The notes beneath the pieces were generated by a model, which was not told the origin of the DNA, made no database searches, and was given only the letters and a program-made list of their open reading frames with translations. A DNA stretch of 64,000 nucleotides, taken from Microbacterium nymphoidis. GTDB taxonomy: Bacteria > Actinomycetota > Actinomycetes > Actinomycetales > Microbacteriaceae. The DNA is taken from positions 434,001 through 498,000 of the forward strand of contig NZ_JAJNOD010000002.1 of the NCBI RefSeq assembly GCF_021044885.1. Direction: 5' to 3'. Positions 53,328-62,001 of this stretch are shown here, piece by piece. The position numbers and the translations under genes were made by a program. Position 1 is the first letter of the stretch, and every line of letters starts with the position of its first letter.

Positions 53328-53333
53328 TAGGCT
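53328..53333 (+). promoter_or_regulatory. -10 hexamer TAGGCT, likely leaderless promoter
   Basis: TAGGCT ends 6 bp before the ATG at 53340. Confidence 0.5.
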
Positions 53334-53339
53334 CGATCC

Positions 53340-53786
53340 ATGCGCCTCTGGTCTCTGGATCCGTCCATCCTCGACCGGGCCGCGCTCATCGCGTGCTGGC
53401 GTGAAGGACTGCTGGCGCAGAAGGTTCTCGCGGGAGGGACGCGCGGGTACACCCGCCACCCTCAGCTGGAACGATTTCGTGGGGCGGGTGATCCGGCCGC
53501 AGCGATCGCTCATTTCCTCACGGCGCTGCAGGTCGAGGCGACCGCGCGCGGCTACCGCTTCGATGCGACCCGCATCGGCGTCCCGGACGCGGAGAACCCG
53601 CGAATTCCGGTGACCGAGGGTCAGCTCGCGTATGAACTGGAGTGGTTGCGCGCCAAGGTGATCGTGCGGGATCCCGAGTGGCTGCCGAGACTCACCGACC
53701 CCGCGGCCGCTCCGTCATTCGTCACGATCCCCGGTCCGATCGAGTCGTGGGAGCGCGGCGTCCCGCTCGGCGCGGCCACGGCGTAG
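53340..53786 (+). CDS. Pyrimidine dimer DNA glycosylase (endonuclease V-like) family protein
   Basis: This 148-residue protein begins [20 protein letters not shown] and continues [23 protein letters not shown] (about 24-46), the pattern of the Pyr_excise family related to T4 endonuclease V. T4 enzymes use the N-terminal amine and a Glu for glycosylase/lyase chemistry on UV dimers; whether bacterial members do the same is not established. The C-terminal half is longer than in T4 endonuclease V. It sits upstream of recQ, so a DNA-repair neighbourhood is plausible. It is probably leaderless from TAGGCT. Confidence 0.75.
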   Translation: MRLWSLDPSILDRAALIACWREGLLAQKVLAGGTRGYTRHPQLERFRGAGDPAAAIAHFLTALQVEATARGYRFDATRIGVPDAENPRIPVTEGQLAYELEWLRAKVIVRDPEWLPRLTDPAAAPSFVTIPGPIESWERGVPLGAATA

Positions 53787-53836
53787 GCGCCTCTCCTGGA
53801 CCTGCCGATGTCGGTGGCTCGTGGCAGGGTGGAGTG

Positions 53837-55927
53837 ATGAGCGAGAACACCCGTGAGGCGGCCCGTCGAATCCTGCGCTCCCTCGTGGGGCGGGAGGATG
53901 CGGACTTCCACGACGGGCAGTTCGAGGCGATCGAGGCTCTCGTGGACGGGCACCGCCGTGCCCTGGTGGTGCAGCGCACCGGGTGGGGAAAATCCGCCGT
54001 CTACTTCGTGGCCACGGCCCTGCTGCGCGAGCGCGGTGCCGGACCGACTGTCCTGGTCTCTCCGCTGCTCGCGCTCATGCGAGACCAGATCGCGGCCGCC
54101 CAGCGCAGCGGGGTGCGCGCGGTGGCCATCAACTCCACCAACGCCCACGAATGGGCCACCGTGTCAGCAGCGCTGGAGAACGACGAGATCGACGTGCTGC
54201 TGGTCTCGCCGGAGCGGCTGAACAACCCCGCGTTCCGCGAGAACCAGCTGCCGTCTCTCGTCCGCCGCATGGGGCTGCTGGTGGTGGACGAGGCGCACTG
54301 CATCAGCGACTGGGGGCACGACTTCCGCCCCGACTACCGGCGCCTGCGCGACCTCATCGCGGATCTCGATCCTGCGGTCCCGGTGCTGGCCACCACGGCC
54401 ACGGCCAACAGCCGGGTGGTCGCAGACATCGCGGAGCAGATGGAGACCGCCGACACCGATGTGCTGACCATCCGCGGACCGCTCGCACGGGCATCGCTGC
54501 GACTCGGTGTGCTGCGCCTTCCCGACGCGGTCACGCGCCTCGCCTGGCTCATCACCCACATCGGTGAGCTGTCTGGATCGGGCATCGTCTACACCCTCAC
54601 CGTCGCCGCGGCGGAAGACACGGCGCGGGCAATGCGCGCCGCCGGCATCGACGCCTACGCCTACTCCGGTCAGACGCCCGTGGAAGAGCGGGAGGAGCTT
54701 GAAGAGAAGCTGCGTCGCAACGAAGTGAAGGCACTCGTCGCCACGTCGGCACTGGGTATGGGATTCGACAAGCCCGACCTCGGCTTCGTGGTGCACCTCG
54801 GCGCGCCGTCCTCACCGGTGGCCTACTACCAGCAGGTCGGACGCGCGGGTCGTGCCACGGATCGTGCCGATGTCCTCTTGCTGCCCGGGCCGGAGGACAC
54901 GGCGATCTGGGAGTATTTCGCCACCTCGTCCATGCCCGACCAGGAGCGTGCGGAACGTGTGATCTCCGCTCTCGGCGATGCGCCGCTGTCCACGCCGGCG
55001 CTGGAGGCGCGGGTGGATATCCGGCGCTCCCGCCTCGAACTCCTCCTCAAGGTGCTGGATGTGGACGGTGCCGTCCGGCGGGTGCAGGGCGGCTGGGTCG
55101 GCACCGGCCAGCCGTGGGCCTACGACGCCGAGCGTTATGGGCGAATCGCCGCCGCCCGCCGCGCGGAGCAGGAAGCCATGCTCGCCTACGAGCGCACGGA
55201 CGAATGTCGCATGATGTTCCTCCAGCGCGCCCTCGATGACGCCACCGCAGCGCCCTGCGGACGATGCGACAACTGTGCCGGCACATGGATCGACGCGCAG
55301 GTCGCCTCCTTCGCGGCGGAGGAGGCACGCACCGCGATGGACCGGGTCGGCGCCGTCATTGAGCCGCGCGCTCAGTGGCCCACCGGCATGGCCTCTCTGG
55401 GGCTGAGTCTGTCCGGTCGTATCCCGGTGGACGAACGGTACGACGAGGGTCGTGCGCTTGCCCGTCTCACCGACCTCGGCTGGGGCAACACCCTGCGTGA
55501 GATCTTCGCCGCGGGGGCCGCAGATGCACCCCTGCAACCGGCCGTGCTCCAGGCCTGCGCGCGAGTGCTGGGGGAGTGGCCGTGGGCGGAGCGACCCGTT
55601 GCCGTGGTCTCCGTACCGTCGCGGACTCGCCCGCAACTCGTGGCGTCCCTCGCGCATGGTCTCGCAGGGCTGGGACGATTGCCATATCTCGGGGAGCTTG
55701 CCACCACGGCGGTGGGTGCGCCATCCGAGACGGGCGGCAACAGCGCCTTCCGCCTGTCGCGCGTGTGGGGGACGCTGGACGCCGCGAGCCTCGATGTCCC
55801 CGCGGGGCCGGTGCTGCTCGTCGACGACATCGCCGACAGTCGCTGGACGCTGCAGGTCGCCTCCTCTGCGCTCCGCGCGGCGGGCGCCACCCGCGTACTG
55901 CCCTTCACGCTCGCCCTCCGCGCCTGA
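53837..55927 (+). CDS. recQ: RecQ-type DNA helicase with C-terminal phosphoribosyltransferase-like domain
   Basis: This 696-residue protein has a superfamily 2 helicase core. Motif I is [11 protein letters not shown] (about 47-57, with Trp where RecQ usually has GGGKS), motif [22 protein letters not shown] (about 151-170), ATTATAN at about 188-194, and [19 protein letters not shown] plus QQVGRAGR (about 306-340). A zinc site follows (CRMMFLQ and CGRCDNC, about 456-480). The end, [25 protein letters not shown] (about 660-683, described in parts), matches the PRPP-binding loop of type I phosphoribosyltransferases. The fusion may sense a nucleotide or be inactive as an enzyme. GGAG precedes the ATG, and CAGGGT lies 6 bp upstream. 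Confidence 0.88.
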   Translation: MSENTREAARRILRSLVGREDADFHDGQFEAIEALVDGHRRALVVQRTGWGKSAVYFVATALLRERGAGPTVLVSPLLALMRDQIAAAQRSGVRAVAINSTNAHEWATVSAALENDEIDVLLVSPERLNNPAFRENQLPSLVRRMGLLVVDEAHCISDWGHDFRPDYRRLRDLIADLDPAVPVLATTATANSRVVADIAEQMETADTDVLTIRGPLARASLRLGVLRLPDAVTRLAWLITHIGELSGSGIVYTLTVAAAEDTARAMRAAGIDAYAYSGQTPVEEREELEEKLRRNEVKALVATSALGMGFDKPDLGFVVHLGAPSSPVAYYQQVGRAGRATDRADVLLLPGPEDTAIWEYFATSSMPDQERAERVISALGDAPLSTPALEARVDIRRSRLELLLKVLDVDGAVRRVQGGWVGTGQPWAYDAERYGRIAAARRAEQEAMLAYERTDECRMMFLQRALDDATAAPCGRCDNCAGTWIDAQVASFAAEEARTAMDRVGAVIEPRAQWPTGMASLGLSLSGRIPVDERYDEGRALARLTDLGWGNTLREIFAAGAADAPLQPAVLQACARVLGEWPWAERPVAVVSVPSRTRPQLVASLAHGLAGLGRLPYLGELATTAVGAPSETGGNSAFRLSRVWGTLDAASLDVPAGPVLLVDDIADSRWTLQVASSALRAAGATRVLPFTLALRA

Positions 55928-56105
55928 CGGCCGCGCGCGAGACGGCCGCGCGCGGGACGGCCGGGCGCGGGACGGCTGCGCGCGGGGCGGCTGTGCGCGG
56001 GGCGGCTGTGCGCGGGGCGGCTGTGCGCGGGGCGGCTGTGCGCGGGACGGCTGCGCGTCTGACGGCGTCGTTCCGGACGGCTGCGCTCCTCACGGTGTCC
56101 TGCCG
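55926..56105. repeat. 15-bp tandem repeat array, about 12 units
   Basis: GACGGCTGTGCGCGG-type units run from 55926, inside the recQ stop codon. Four consecutive GGCGGCTGTGCGCGG units at 55986-56045 are identical; outer units are diverged. The remainder of the recQ-tdk gap (to 56217) holds only the tdk promoter. A minus-strand frame through the array encodes RTAAP repeats but has no gene-like features. Confidence 0.9.
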
Positions 56106-56205
56106 GACGTTCGTTTCTGAGGCCTTCGCCGTCGTCCCGAGCATCCCGGGGCGGCACACTCGCCCTGCGCGCCGGACTCGGACCGCGGGCATCGGTTCGA
56201 GTCCG

Positions 56206-56211
56206 TAGACT
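56206..56211 (+). promoter_or_regulatory. -10 hexamer TAGACT, likely leaderless promoter of tdk
   Basis: TAGACT ends 6 bp before the GTG at 56218. Confidence 0.55.
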
Positions 56212-56217
56212 CTTCCG

Positions 56218-56874
56218 GTGGCCAAACTCTACTTCCGCTATGGAGCGATGAACTCCGGCAAGTCCACCGCACTGCTCCAGGCCGCGTACAACTACGAGGA
56301 GCGCGGTCAGGCCGTGCTGCTGACCAAGCCGGCCATCGACACCAAGGGCGCCGGACAGATCGAGTCCCGCCTCGGGATGACCCGTGACGTCGACTTCCTC
56401 TTGCATGCGGATGACGATGCGCGGGCCGTGGTGCGCGAGTACCGTGAGCGGCACCGCGCGCAGGCCGCGGAGGCGCTGATCCCGGGCGGAGTCGGCGACA
56501 TCGCGTGCGTGCTCGTGGACGAGGCGCAGTTCCTCACTCCCGCTCAGATCGATGACCTATTCCGCATTGCGGTCCTGGACGGGATTCCGGTACTGGCATA
56601 CGGAATTCGCAGCGATTTCCGCACCGCCGCGTTCCCCGGATCCCGACGGCTGCTGGAGATCGCGCACTCGCTGGAGGAACTGAAGACGATCTGCCGGTGC
56701 GGGCGCAAGGCCGTCTTCAACGGTCGCGTGATCGACGGCCGGTTCGTGTTCGACGGTGATCAGGTGGCCATCGACGCCGCGACCGCGGACGTTCGAGACG
56801 AGCACTTCGTCACCTACGAGTCGCTGTGCGGTTCCTGCTACCTGGAGGAGTCCGGCGGCGTCCTCGCCTCCTGA
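56218..56874 (+). CDS. tdk: Thymidine kinase
   Basis: This 218-residue type II thymidine kinase has the P-loop GAMNSGKSTALL (about 9-20), Walker B VLVDEAQFL (about 99-107), GIRSDFRTAAFPGS (about 125-138) for the lid region, and a structural zinc site in CRCGRKAVF (about 159-167) and CGSC (about 202-205). It phosphorylates thymidine for salvage. It starts with GTG, with TAGACT 6 bp upstream and no ribosome-binding site. Confidence 0.96.
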   Translation: MAKLYFRYGAMNSGKSTALLQAAYNYEERGQAVLLTKPAIDTKGAGQIESRLGMTRDVDFLLHADDDARAVVREYRERHRAQAAEALIPGGVGDIACVLVDEAQFLTPAQIDDLFRIAVLDGIPVLAYGIRSDFRTAAFPGSRRLLEIAHSLEELKTICRCGRKAVFNGRVIDGRFVFDGDQVAIDAATADVRDEHFVTYESLCGSCYLEESGGVLAS

Positions 56875-56988
56875 TCCTCGCCCCCCTCTGCACGCCGGCA
56901 AACCCCAGCCCGTCCGAGATGCCCCGCGGCGCCGGGTGTTTCGGGTGTGCCGGGGTCTTTCGGCGTGCGGCGCGCGTATCGGCGCCGT

Positions 56989-57029
56989 TGTGTGTGGTCC
57001 GACCACGGTGATACGCTGTGGTCGGACCA
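56989..57029 (+). promoter_or_regulatory. lldR-lldD promoter with two FadR-type operators
   Basis: TTGTGT (56989-56994) and TACGCT (57012-57017) are 17 bp apart. TGGTCCGACCA (56995-57005) fills the spacer, and TGGTCGGACCA (57019-57029) covers the start-site region. Both are perfect TGGTCnGACCA sites, the type bound by FadR-family GntR regulators such as LldR, 24 bp apart. Confidence 0.8.
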
Positions 57030-57071
57030 CAGTGGCGACCGCGGGAGCGGCGTTCGAGCAACGGGGCGAGG

Positions 57072-57818
57072 ATGAGCGAGAACACCGGCGAGGCTGCGCC
57101 GAAGGCGTGGCAGAGCGTCATCGAGCATGTCGAGTCGCGCCTGCTGTCCGGCGATCTCGTCCCGGGTGACCGGCTGCCCGGCGAGCGGATCCTGTCGGCA
57201 GAACTCGGCGTGGGTCGCTCCAGCGTGCGGGAGGCGCTGCGTGTGCTGGAAGTCATGGGTCTCATCCGCACCGCCACGGGGTCCGGCCCGAACGCGGGAG
57301 CGATCATCGTCGCCACTCCGGAGGGCGGCATGAGCGCCCTGATGCGCCTGCAGGTGGCAGCCAGTGGGTTCCGGGTCGCGGATATCGTTCGCACCCGACT
57401 GCTGCTGGAGTCGGCCGTCGCCGGCGACCTTGCCCGCGGGGGAGACCTGTCCGCAGCACTAGCGCTGCTGGACGCCATGGACGCCCCCGATGTCACCGCG
57501 GAGGAATTTCTCGCCCTCGATGCTGCATTCCACCTCGCTCTGGCATCAGCCGCGGGGAACCAGGTCATCATTGCGACCATGGCGGGGCTGCGTCACAGCA
57601 TCGAGACCTACGTGCGCGATGGCGCGGCTCGCCTCGCGGACTGGCCCGCGATGGCGGCTCGCCTGCGTGCGGAGCACCGCGGCATCGTGGCCGCGATCCG
57701 CGACGGCGACGCCGACGCGGCATCGAGCCGCACACACGATCACATCGCCGGCTACTACGCCGCGATCTCCCTCGACCCCCACCACACAGACACCGCACAG
57801 CGAGAGGAAAGCGCCTGA
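57072..57818 (+). CDS. lldR: FadR-type GntR regulator, probable lactate regulator LldR
   Basis: This 248-residue GntR regulator has a winged helix at about 12-80 ([28 protein letters not shown] region) and a helical FCD effector domain (about 100-235). The domain's acid and histidine residues ([14 protein letters not shown] and [11 protein letters not shown]) form the metal/ligand pocket. The next gene is lactate dehydrogenase, so L-lactate is the probable inducer. Two TGGTCnGACCA operators in its own promoter indicate autorepression. GAGG precedes the ATG; the stop shares one base with lldD (TGATG). Confidence 0.85.
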   Translation: MSENTGEAAPKAWQSVIEHVESRLLSGDLVPGDRLPGERILSAELGVGRSSVREALRVLEVMGLIRTATGSGPNAGAIIVATPEGGMSALMRLQVAASGFRVADIVRTRLLLESAVAGDLARGGDLSAALALLDAMDAPDVTAEEFLALDAAFHLALASAAGNQVIIATMAGLRHSIETYVRDGAARLADWPAMAARLRAEHRGIVAAIRDGDADAASSRTHDHIAGYYAAISLDPHHTDTAQREESA

Positions 57819-59176
57819 TGGTCAAGCGCCAGTTCCCGAACCCCATCGAGCTCGCCGAGCTCATGCGGTTCAAGAAGCCCACCCTCAACCCCACCGATCG
57901 TCGCCTCGAGAAGGCGCTCACGATCGCAGACCTCCGCACGATCGCACAGCGTCGCACCCCGCGGGCCCCCTTCGACTACACCGAGGGCGCGGCCGAAGGC
58001 GAGCTGTCCCTCGCACGCGCGCGGCAGGCATTCGAGGACGTGGAGTTCCACCCGTCGATCCTGCGCAACGTGCCCGAGGTCGACATGACCACCCAGGTGC
58101 TCGGTGGGACGTCGTCGATGCCGTTCGGCATCGCGCCCACGGGCTTCACGCGGATGATGCAGACCGAGGGCGAGATCGCCGGGTCTGGAGCCGCGGGCGC
58201 CGCGGGCATCCCGTTCACGCTCTCGACCCTCGGAACCACGTCCATCGAGGACGTGAAGGCGAACAATCCCACGGGCCGGAACTGGTTCCAGCTGTACGTG
58301 ATGCGCGACCGCGAGGTCTCCTACGATCTGGTGCGCCGCGCCGCTGCGGCAGGCTTCGACACCCTCTTCTTCACCGTGGACACCCCCGTCGCCGGCGCTC
58401 GTCTGCGAGACAAGCGCGCGGGCTTCTCGATCCCGCCGCAGCTCACACCCGGCGTGGTCATCAACGCGATCCCGCGTCCGGCCTGGTGGATCAACTTCCT
58501 CACCACCCCGAAGCTCGAGTTCGCGTCGCTGTCCTCCACCGGCGGCACCGTGGGCGACCTGCTCAACGCCGCGATGGACCCCACGATCTCCTTCGACGAT
58601 CTGGAGATCATCCGCTCGCTGTGGCCGGGCAAGATCATGGTGAAGGGTGTGCAGACCGTGGAGGACGCGCTGCTGCTCGCCGACAAGGGCGTGGACGGCA
58701 TCGTGCTGTCCAACCACGGCGGTCGTCAGCTCGACCGTGCCCCGATCCCGTTCCACCTGCTGCCGCACGTGGTGAAGGAGCTCGGCTCCGACATGGAGAT
58801 CCACGTGGACACCGGGATCATGAACGGTGCCGACATCGTGGCATCCGTCGCGCTGGGCGCCAAGTTCACGCTCGTCGGTCGCGCGTACCTGTACGGGCTG
58901 ATGGCCGGTGGCCGCCGCGGTGTCGACAAGACCATCTCGATCCTCGGCAGCGAGATCGAGCGCACGATGAAGCTGCTGGAGGCCGCGACCATCGAGGAGC
59001 TGAGCCCGAAGCACGTCACGCAGCTGTCCCGCCTGCAGCCCATCGCGAAGCCGTTCGCCGACGTGGCCGAGGCGATGACCGCGCGCCAGCCGCGGACCGT
59101 CCCGGCCAACAAGCCGGCGCGTTCGGCGAAGGCTCCTGCCAAGGCCGGCAAGGCGAAGGACGTCGCCGCGAGCTGA
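57818..59176 (+). CDS. lldD: L-lactate dehydrogenase (FMN, quinone-linked)
   Basis: This 452-residue enzyme has the FMN-dependent alpha-hydroxy acid oxidase barrel. [11 protein letters not shown] (about 52-62), [13 protein letters not shown] (about 103-115), [11 protein letters not shown] (about 151-161), the active site [16 protein letters not shown] (about 296-311, with the catalytic His), and [14 protein letters not shown] (about 349-362). It oxidises L-lactate to pyruvate, passing electrons to quinone at the membrane. The C-terminal tail (about 425-452), rich in Lys, Ala and Pro, is an extension beyond the usual end. It is co-transcribed with and probably controlled by LldR. Confidence 0.93.
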   Translation: MVKRQFPNPIELAELMRFKKPTLNPTDRRLEKALTIADLRTIAQRRTPRAPFDYTEGAAEGELSLARARQAFEDVEFHPSILRNVPEVDMTTQVLGGTSSMPFGIAPTGFTRMMQTEGEIAGSGAAGAAGIPFTLSTLGTTSIEDVKANNPTGRNWFQLYVMRDREVSYDLVRRAAAAGFDTLFFTVDTPVAGARLRDKRAGFSIPPQLTPGVVINAIPRPAWWINFLTTPKLEFASLSSTGGTVGDLLNAAMDPTISFDDLEIIRSLWPGKIMVKGVQTVEDALLLADKGVDGIVLSNHGGRQLDRAPIPFHLLPHVVKELGSDMEIHVDTGIMNGADIVASVALGAKFTLVGRAYLYGLMAGGRRGVDKTISILGSEIERTMKLLEAATIEELSPKHVTQLSRLQPIAKPFADVAEAMTARQPRTVPANKPARSAKAPAKAGKAKDVAAS

Positions 59177-59186
59177 TCATGCGTGC

Positions 59187-59220
59187 GAAGGGCCGGACGG
59201 AACCTCCCGCCCGGCCCTTC
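59187..59220 (+). terminator. Terminator after lldD
   Basis: GAAGGGCCGG (59187-59196) pairs with CCGGCCCTTC (59211-59220), with more GC pairs in the loop region. Confidence 0.7.
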
Positions 59221-59247
59221 GCATTGCCGCCCGCGCAGCGAGTGCTT

Positions 59248-60015
59248 TCACACCCGGACCGGAAGCTCCAGAAGCAGTGCATCCAGATGTGCGGCGGTGT
59301 CTTCCCAGCCCTCGACGGCGCGCGCGGGCACACCCAGTGACAGCACCGGATAGTCGTTGCCGCCCTCGTCGAGACGGTCGCCGTAGAAGAGCATGTCGGC
59401 GAACGCGATACCGGTGGCCTCGGACAGCCGCGTCATCCCGTACGCCTTGTCGATGCCGATGCGGGTGATGTCGATGGACGTGGAGCCGCCCGAACGGACC
59501 TCGAGATCCGGAAGCAGGGCGGCGACGGCCTCACGCAGGGCGGACTTCTTCGCGCCCGTGGGATCCCAGGCCTTCTTGTCGGCGAGAGCGGCCTGCTGGC
59601 CAAGAGCCGAGAAGGTGATCTGGGAGCCGCGGTCCTCGATCACGTCACCGGCCGGACTGGATTCCCACAGCCCGAGCCGCTCCGCCTCAGAGCGCAGTGC
59701 GGCGATCGCGCGCTCCTTCTCGTCGTCGGTGAGGTAGTCGGCGTACACGGCCGTGAAGGACGAACCGTCGTGACGGAAGTACTGGGTGCCGCAGGTGGGC
59801 ATCAGGTGCATACGGTCCAGGACCGCAGCGGATGTCGAGGGCAGGTGCGCGAGCACCTGGTTGCGGAACTGCTCCCACTGTCCGCCGGAGATGATCGCGA
59901 CTTCGACGCGCTCCGCCAGCTCGACGAGCAACTGAGCGATGCGCGGGTCCACGGGGGACTTCGACGGAGCGAGGGTGTCGTCGAGATCGAAGGCGACGAG
60001 CTTCGGTGCAGGCAC
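59248..60015 (-). CDS. HAD-IIB family hydrolase
   Basis: This 255-residue phosphatase-like protein has motif I VAFDLDDTLAPS (about 7-18), motif II IISGGQWEQF (about 41-50), the lysine region in ITRIGIDKAYGM and motif IV MLFYGDRLDEGGNDYPV (about 208-224). The cap between motifs II and III is the C2B type found in sugar phosphatases and phosphomannomutase-like enzymes; sucrose- or trehalose-phosphate phosphatase activity is possible but unproven. The GTG at 60015 has AAGGAAG 6-12 bases upstream. Confidence 0.87.
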   Translation of the reverse strand: MPAPKLVAFDLDDTLAPSKSPVDPRIAQLLVELAERVEVAIISGGQWEQFRNQVLAHLPSTSAAVLDRMHLMPTCGTQYFRHDGSSFTAVYADYLTDDEKERAIAALRSEAERLGLWESSPAGDVIEDRGSQITFSALGQQAALADKKAWDPTGAKKSALREAVAALLPDLEVRSGGSTSIDITRIGIDKAYGMTRLSEATGIAFADMLFYGDRLDEGGNDYPVLSLGVPARAVEGWEDTAAHLDALLLELPVRV

Positions 60016-60048
60016 GGCAGTTCTTCCTTTGTGTGAGCGGTGCCCAGT

Positions 60049-60723
60049 TTATCCAGCGGGGTCTGAACGATGGCCGGATGGGGATCCGCGCATCGCCCAC
60101 ACCACTCCGCCGGCCGCCAGGAGGGCGAGAAGCAGCCCGAGGGAGGTCAGCAGGATGCTCGGCCAGCCGCGTTCCGGGAGCAGGAAACCGTACGGCACCC
60201 ACCCGTCGGTGACACCGCGAATCAGGACCACGACGAGCCACACCACGGGGTAGGGGAGGAGTAGCCAGAAGTGCTTCCACCGAATGCCGGGGTGATCGCG
60301 GATCACGATCCAGTCCAGGAGCATCAGTGCCGGCAGGACGACGTGCAGCACGGCGCTCACCCACGGCGGCGCGGCCCCCGTCCCCGGCACCAGCAGGTTG
60401 TAGATGACCGCCACGAGGATCATGCACGCGGTGGCGACGGCGCGCGCGAGTGTGAGCGCGAGCGGTGTGCTCCGTCGCAGAAGTGCCGTCGCACCGGTCG
60501 CCACCAGCACGAGCGCGGTGAGAAGGCTGGTCAGATTGGTGAAGAAGCCGAAGTAGTCGACCAGTGAGATGCGGTGCGTGGAGGAGAGGAGACCGAACGT
60601 GTATGTGAGGACACCGAGCACGACCAGGCCGACCGAGACCCGGGCGACGGCGACTGCCGTCCGGGGAGGCCGGTTCACGGGAGACCGCCCGCGTCGACGG
60701 CTCGAGCGAGCAAAGCGCAGCAC
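60049..60723 (-). CDS. Pr6Pr family membrane protein
   Basis: This 224-residue protein has six predicted helices between about residues 28 and 210. YFGFFTNLTSLLTALVL (about 57-73), VLHVVLPALMLLDWIVI (about 125-141) and PYPVVWLVVVLIRG followed by YGFLLP (about 156-178) fit the Pr6Pr (FAR-17a/AIG1-like) membrane family, whose role is unknown. GTG 60723 gives the longest form; GTG 60678 would remove a basic N-terminal stretch and is possible. There is no clear ribosome-binding site at either. Confidence 0.75.
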   Translation of the reverse strand: MLRFARSSRRRGRSPVNRPPRTAVAVARVSVGLVVLGVLTYTFGLLSSTHRISLVDYFGFFTNLTSLLTALVLVATGATALLRRSTPLALTLARAVATACMILVAVIYNLLVPGTGAAPPWVSAVLHVVLPALMLLDWIVIRDHPGIRWKHFWLLLPYPVVWLVVVLIRGVTDGWVPYGFLLPERGWPSILLTSLGLLLALLAAGGVVWAMRGSPSGHRSDPAG

Positions 60724-60866
60724 GTCGTGCGGGCGAGTGCCCGAGCACCGGTCATCAACGCATGCATGATTCCCCCACAGGGTTCGAGACGTCGGTTGCC
60801 ATTATCCACACGAACCCTCCCGCGAGCGGGACCGGGCGCTGCGACGGCGAGAGGCACGAGCAGAAA

Positions 60867-60904
60867 CGCCGAAGGGCCGGTCCTGATGAACCGGCCCTTC
60901 GGCG
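60867..60904 (-). terminator. Terminator after tRNA-Pro
   Basis: A 15-bp perfect inverted repeat (60867-60881 with 60890-60904) with an 8-base loop is followed on the minus strand by TTTCTG, directly downstream of the tRNA. The rest of the 60724-60910 gap shows nothing else. Confidence 0.8.
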
Positions 60905-60910
60905 ATTGTG

Positions 60911-60984
<74 letters not shown>

Positions 60985-61001
60985 TTGATGACAACTCATT
61001 C

Positions 61002-61007
61002 AGTCTA
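61002..61007 (-). promoter_or_regulatory. -10 hexamer TAGACT for tRNA-Pro
   Basis: On the minus strand TAGACT lies about 17 bp before the mature tRNA 5' end. Confidence 0.5.
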
Positions 61008-61037
61008 CCTGATCGGGGGAGGTGGTCTTGACCAAAG

Positions 61038-61976
61038 TCACCCTTTTCGGGGCACGAGCGTGATGAGCGAGGCCTCGGGGCGGCACGCGAAGCGGATTGG
61101 CGCGTAGATCGAGTGTCCGAGTCCTGCACTGACGTTGAGCGGGATCGGGCGTGTCGCGGACGGCCACGAGCTGAGGCCGCGGGACTGCGACAGCGGGATG
61201 TCGCAGTTCGCCACCAGGGCGCCCACGCTGGGGATCCGGATCTGCCCGCCGTGGGTGTGCCCGGCGAAGATCATGTCGGCGCCCTCGGAGGCGAACGCGT
61301 CGAGCACGCGCCGGTACGGTGCGTGGGTCACGCCGATGGTGAGGCGGGGGAGACTGGACTCCTGCGCGCGCAGCGCGGCCGCGTGCCCGGGCAGTTCGTC
61401 CAGACGGTCCCACTGCCGATGAGCATCACCCGTGCCGATGATGTCGATGCGGTGCCCGCGGATCTCCACGGAGGTCGCGCCATTGTCGACGCTGTTCCAG
61501 CCGAGGCCGTCCGCGAGGAAGGAGTCCAGCCCCTCGATGTCGAGCCGCGGGGCGTCCTCGATGAACTTCGACGGACCCGTGAAGTACCGGAACGGATTGC
61601 GCGGTGCCGGACTGAAGACGTCGTTCGAGCCGTAGACGTAGGCTCCGGGCACGCCCGCGAAACCGGCGAACGCTGCCCGGATGCCGCGGAGGGCATCCTC
61701 GTGGCCGAGGTTGTCGCCGGTGTCGATGATCAGGTCAGGACGCAGCGAGGCGAGCGAGGCGAGCCACGCTTGCTTGCGCACCTGCCACGGCGCCATGTGG
61801 ACATCAGAGATGTGCAGGATGCGGACAGGGTCGGATCCGTCGGGCAGCACCGCGACGGTGTGCTGACGGAGGGTGTACAGATGGCGTTCGATGCCGATGC
61901 CCCACGTGAGGGCGGCGGTGCCAGCGGCCCCCACCACCCCGAGGGCGGTGAGGGCCTGGCGTGCTGCGGATCGCAT
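61038..61976 (-). CDS. Metallophosphoesterase
   Basis: This 312-residue calcineurin-like phosphoesterase has one N-terminal membrane helix (about 8-27) and then the five metal motifs. These are LHISDVHM (about 54-61), IIDTGDNLG (about 84-92), YGSNDVFS (about 114-121), VTHAPY and FAGHTHGGQIRIP (about 237-249). The active site is probably outside the membrane or at its surface. The family acts on phosphodiesters or lipid pyrophosphates; the substrate is unknown. It lies 25 bp after the penicillin-binding protein gene with AAGGAG before the ATG, so the two are probably co-transcribed. Confidence 0.9.
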   Translation of the reverse strand: MRSAARQALTALGVVGAAGTAALTWGIGIERHLYTLRQHTVAVLPDGSDPVRILHISDVHMAPWQVRKQAWLASLASLRPDLIIDTGDNLGHEDALRGIRAAFAGFAGVPGAYVYGSNDVFSPAPRNPFRYFTGPSKFIEDAPRLDIEGLDSFLADGLGWNSVDNGATSVEIRGHRIDIIGTGDAHRQWDRLDELPGHAAALRAQESSLPRLTIGVTHAPYRRVLDAFASEGADMIFAGHTHGGQIRIPSVGALVANCDIPLSQSRGLSSWPSATRPIPLNVSAGLGHSIYAPIRFACRPEASLITLVPRKG

Positions 61977-62001
61977 CAGTGAGCGGTGCTCCTTGTCATG
62001 G

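Noticed and set aside
55905..56225. Small minus-strand protein with RTAAP repeats
   Set aside because: It exists only because the 15-bp array keeps a frame open; it has no ribosome-binding site or recognisable domain and overlaps the tdk promoter.
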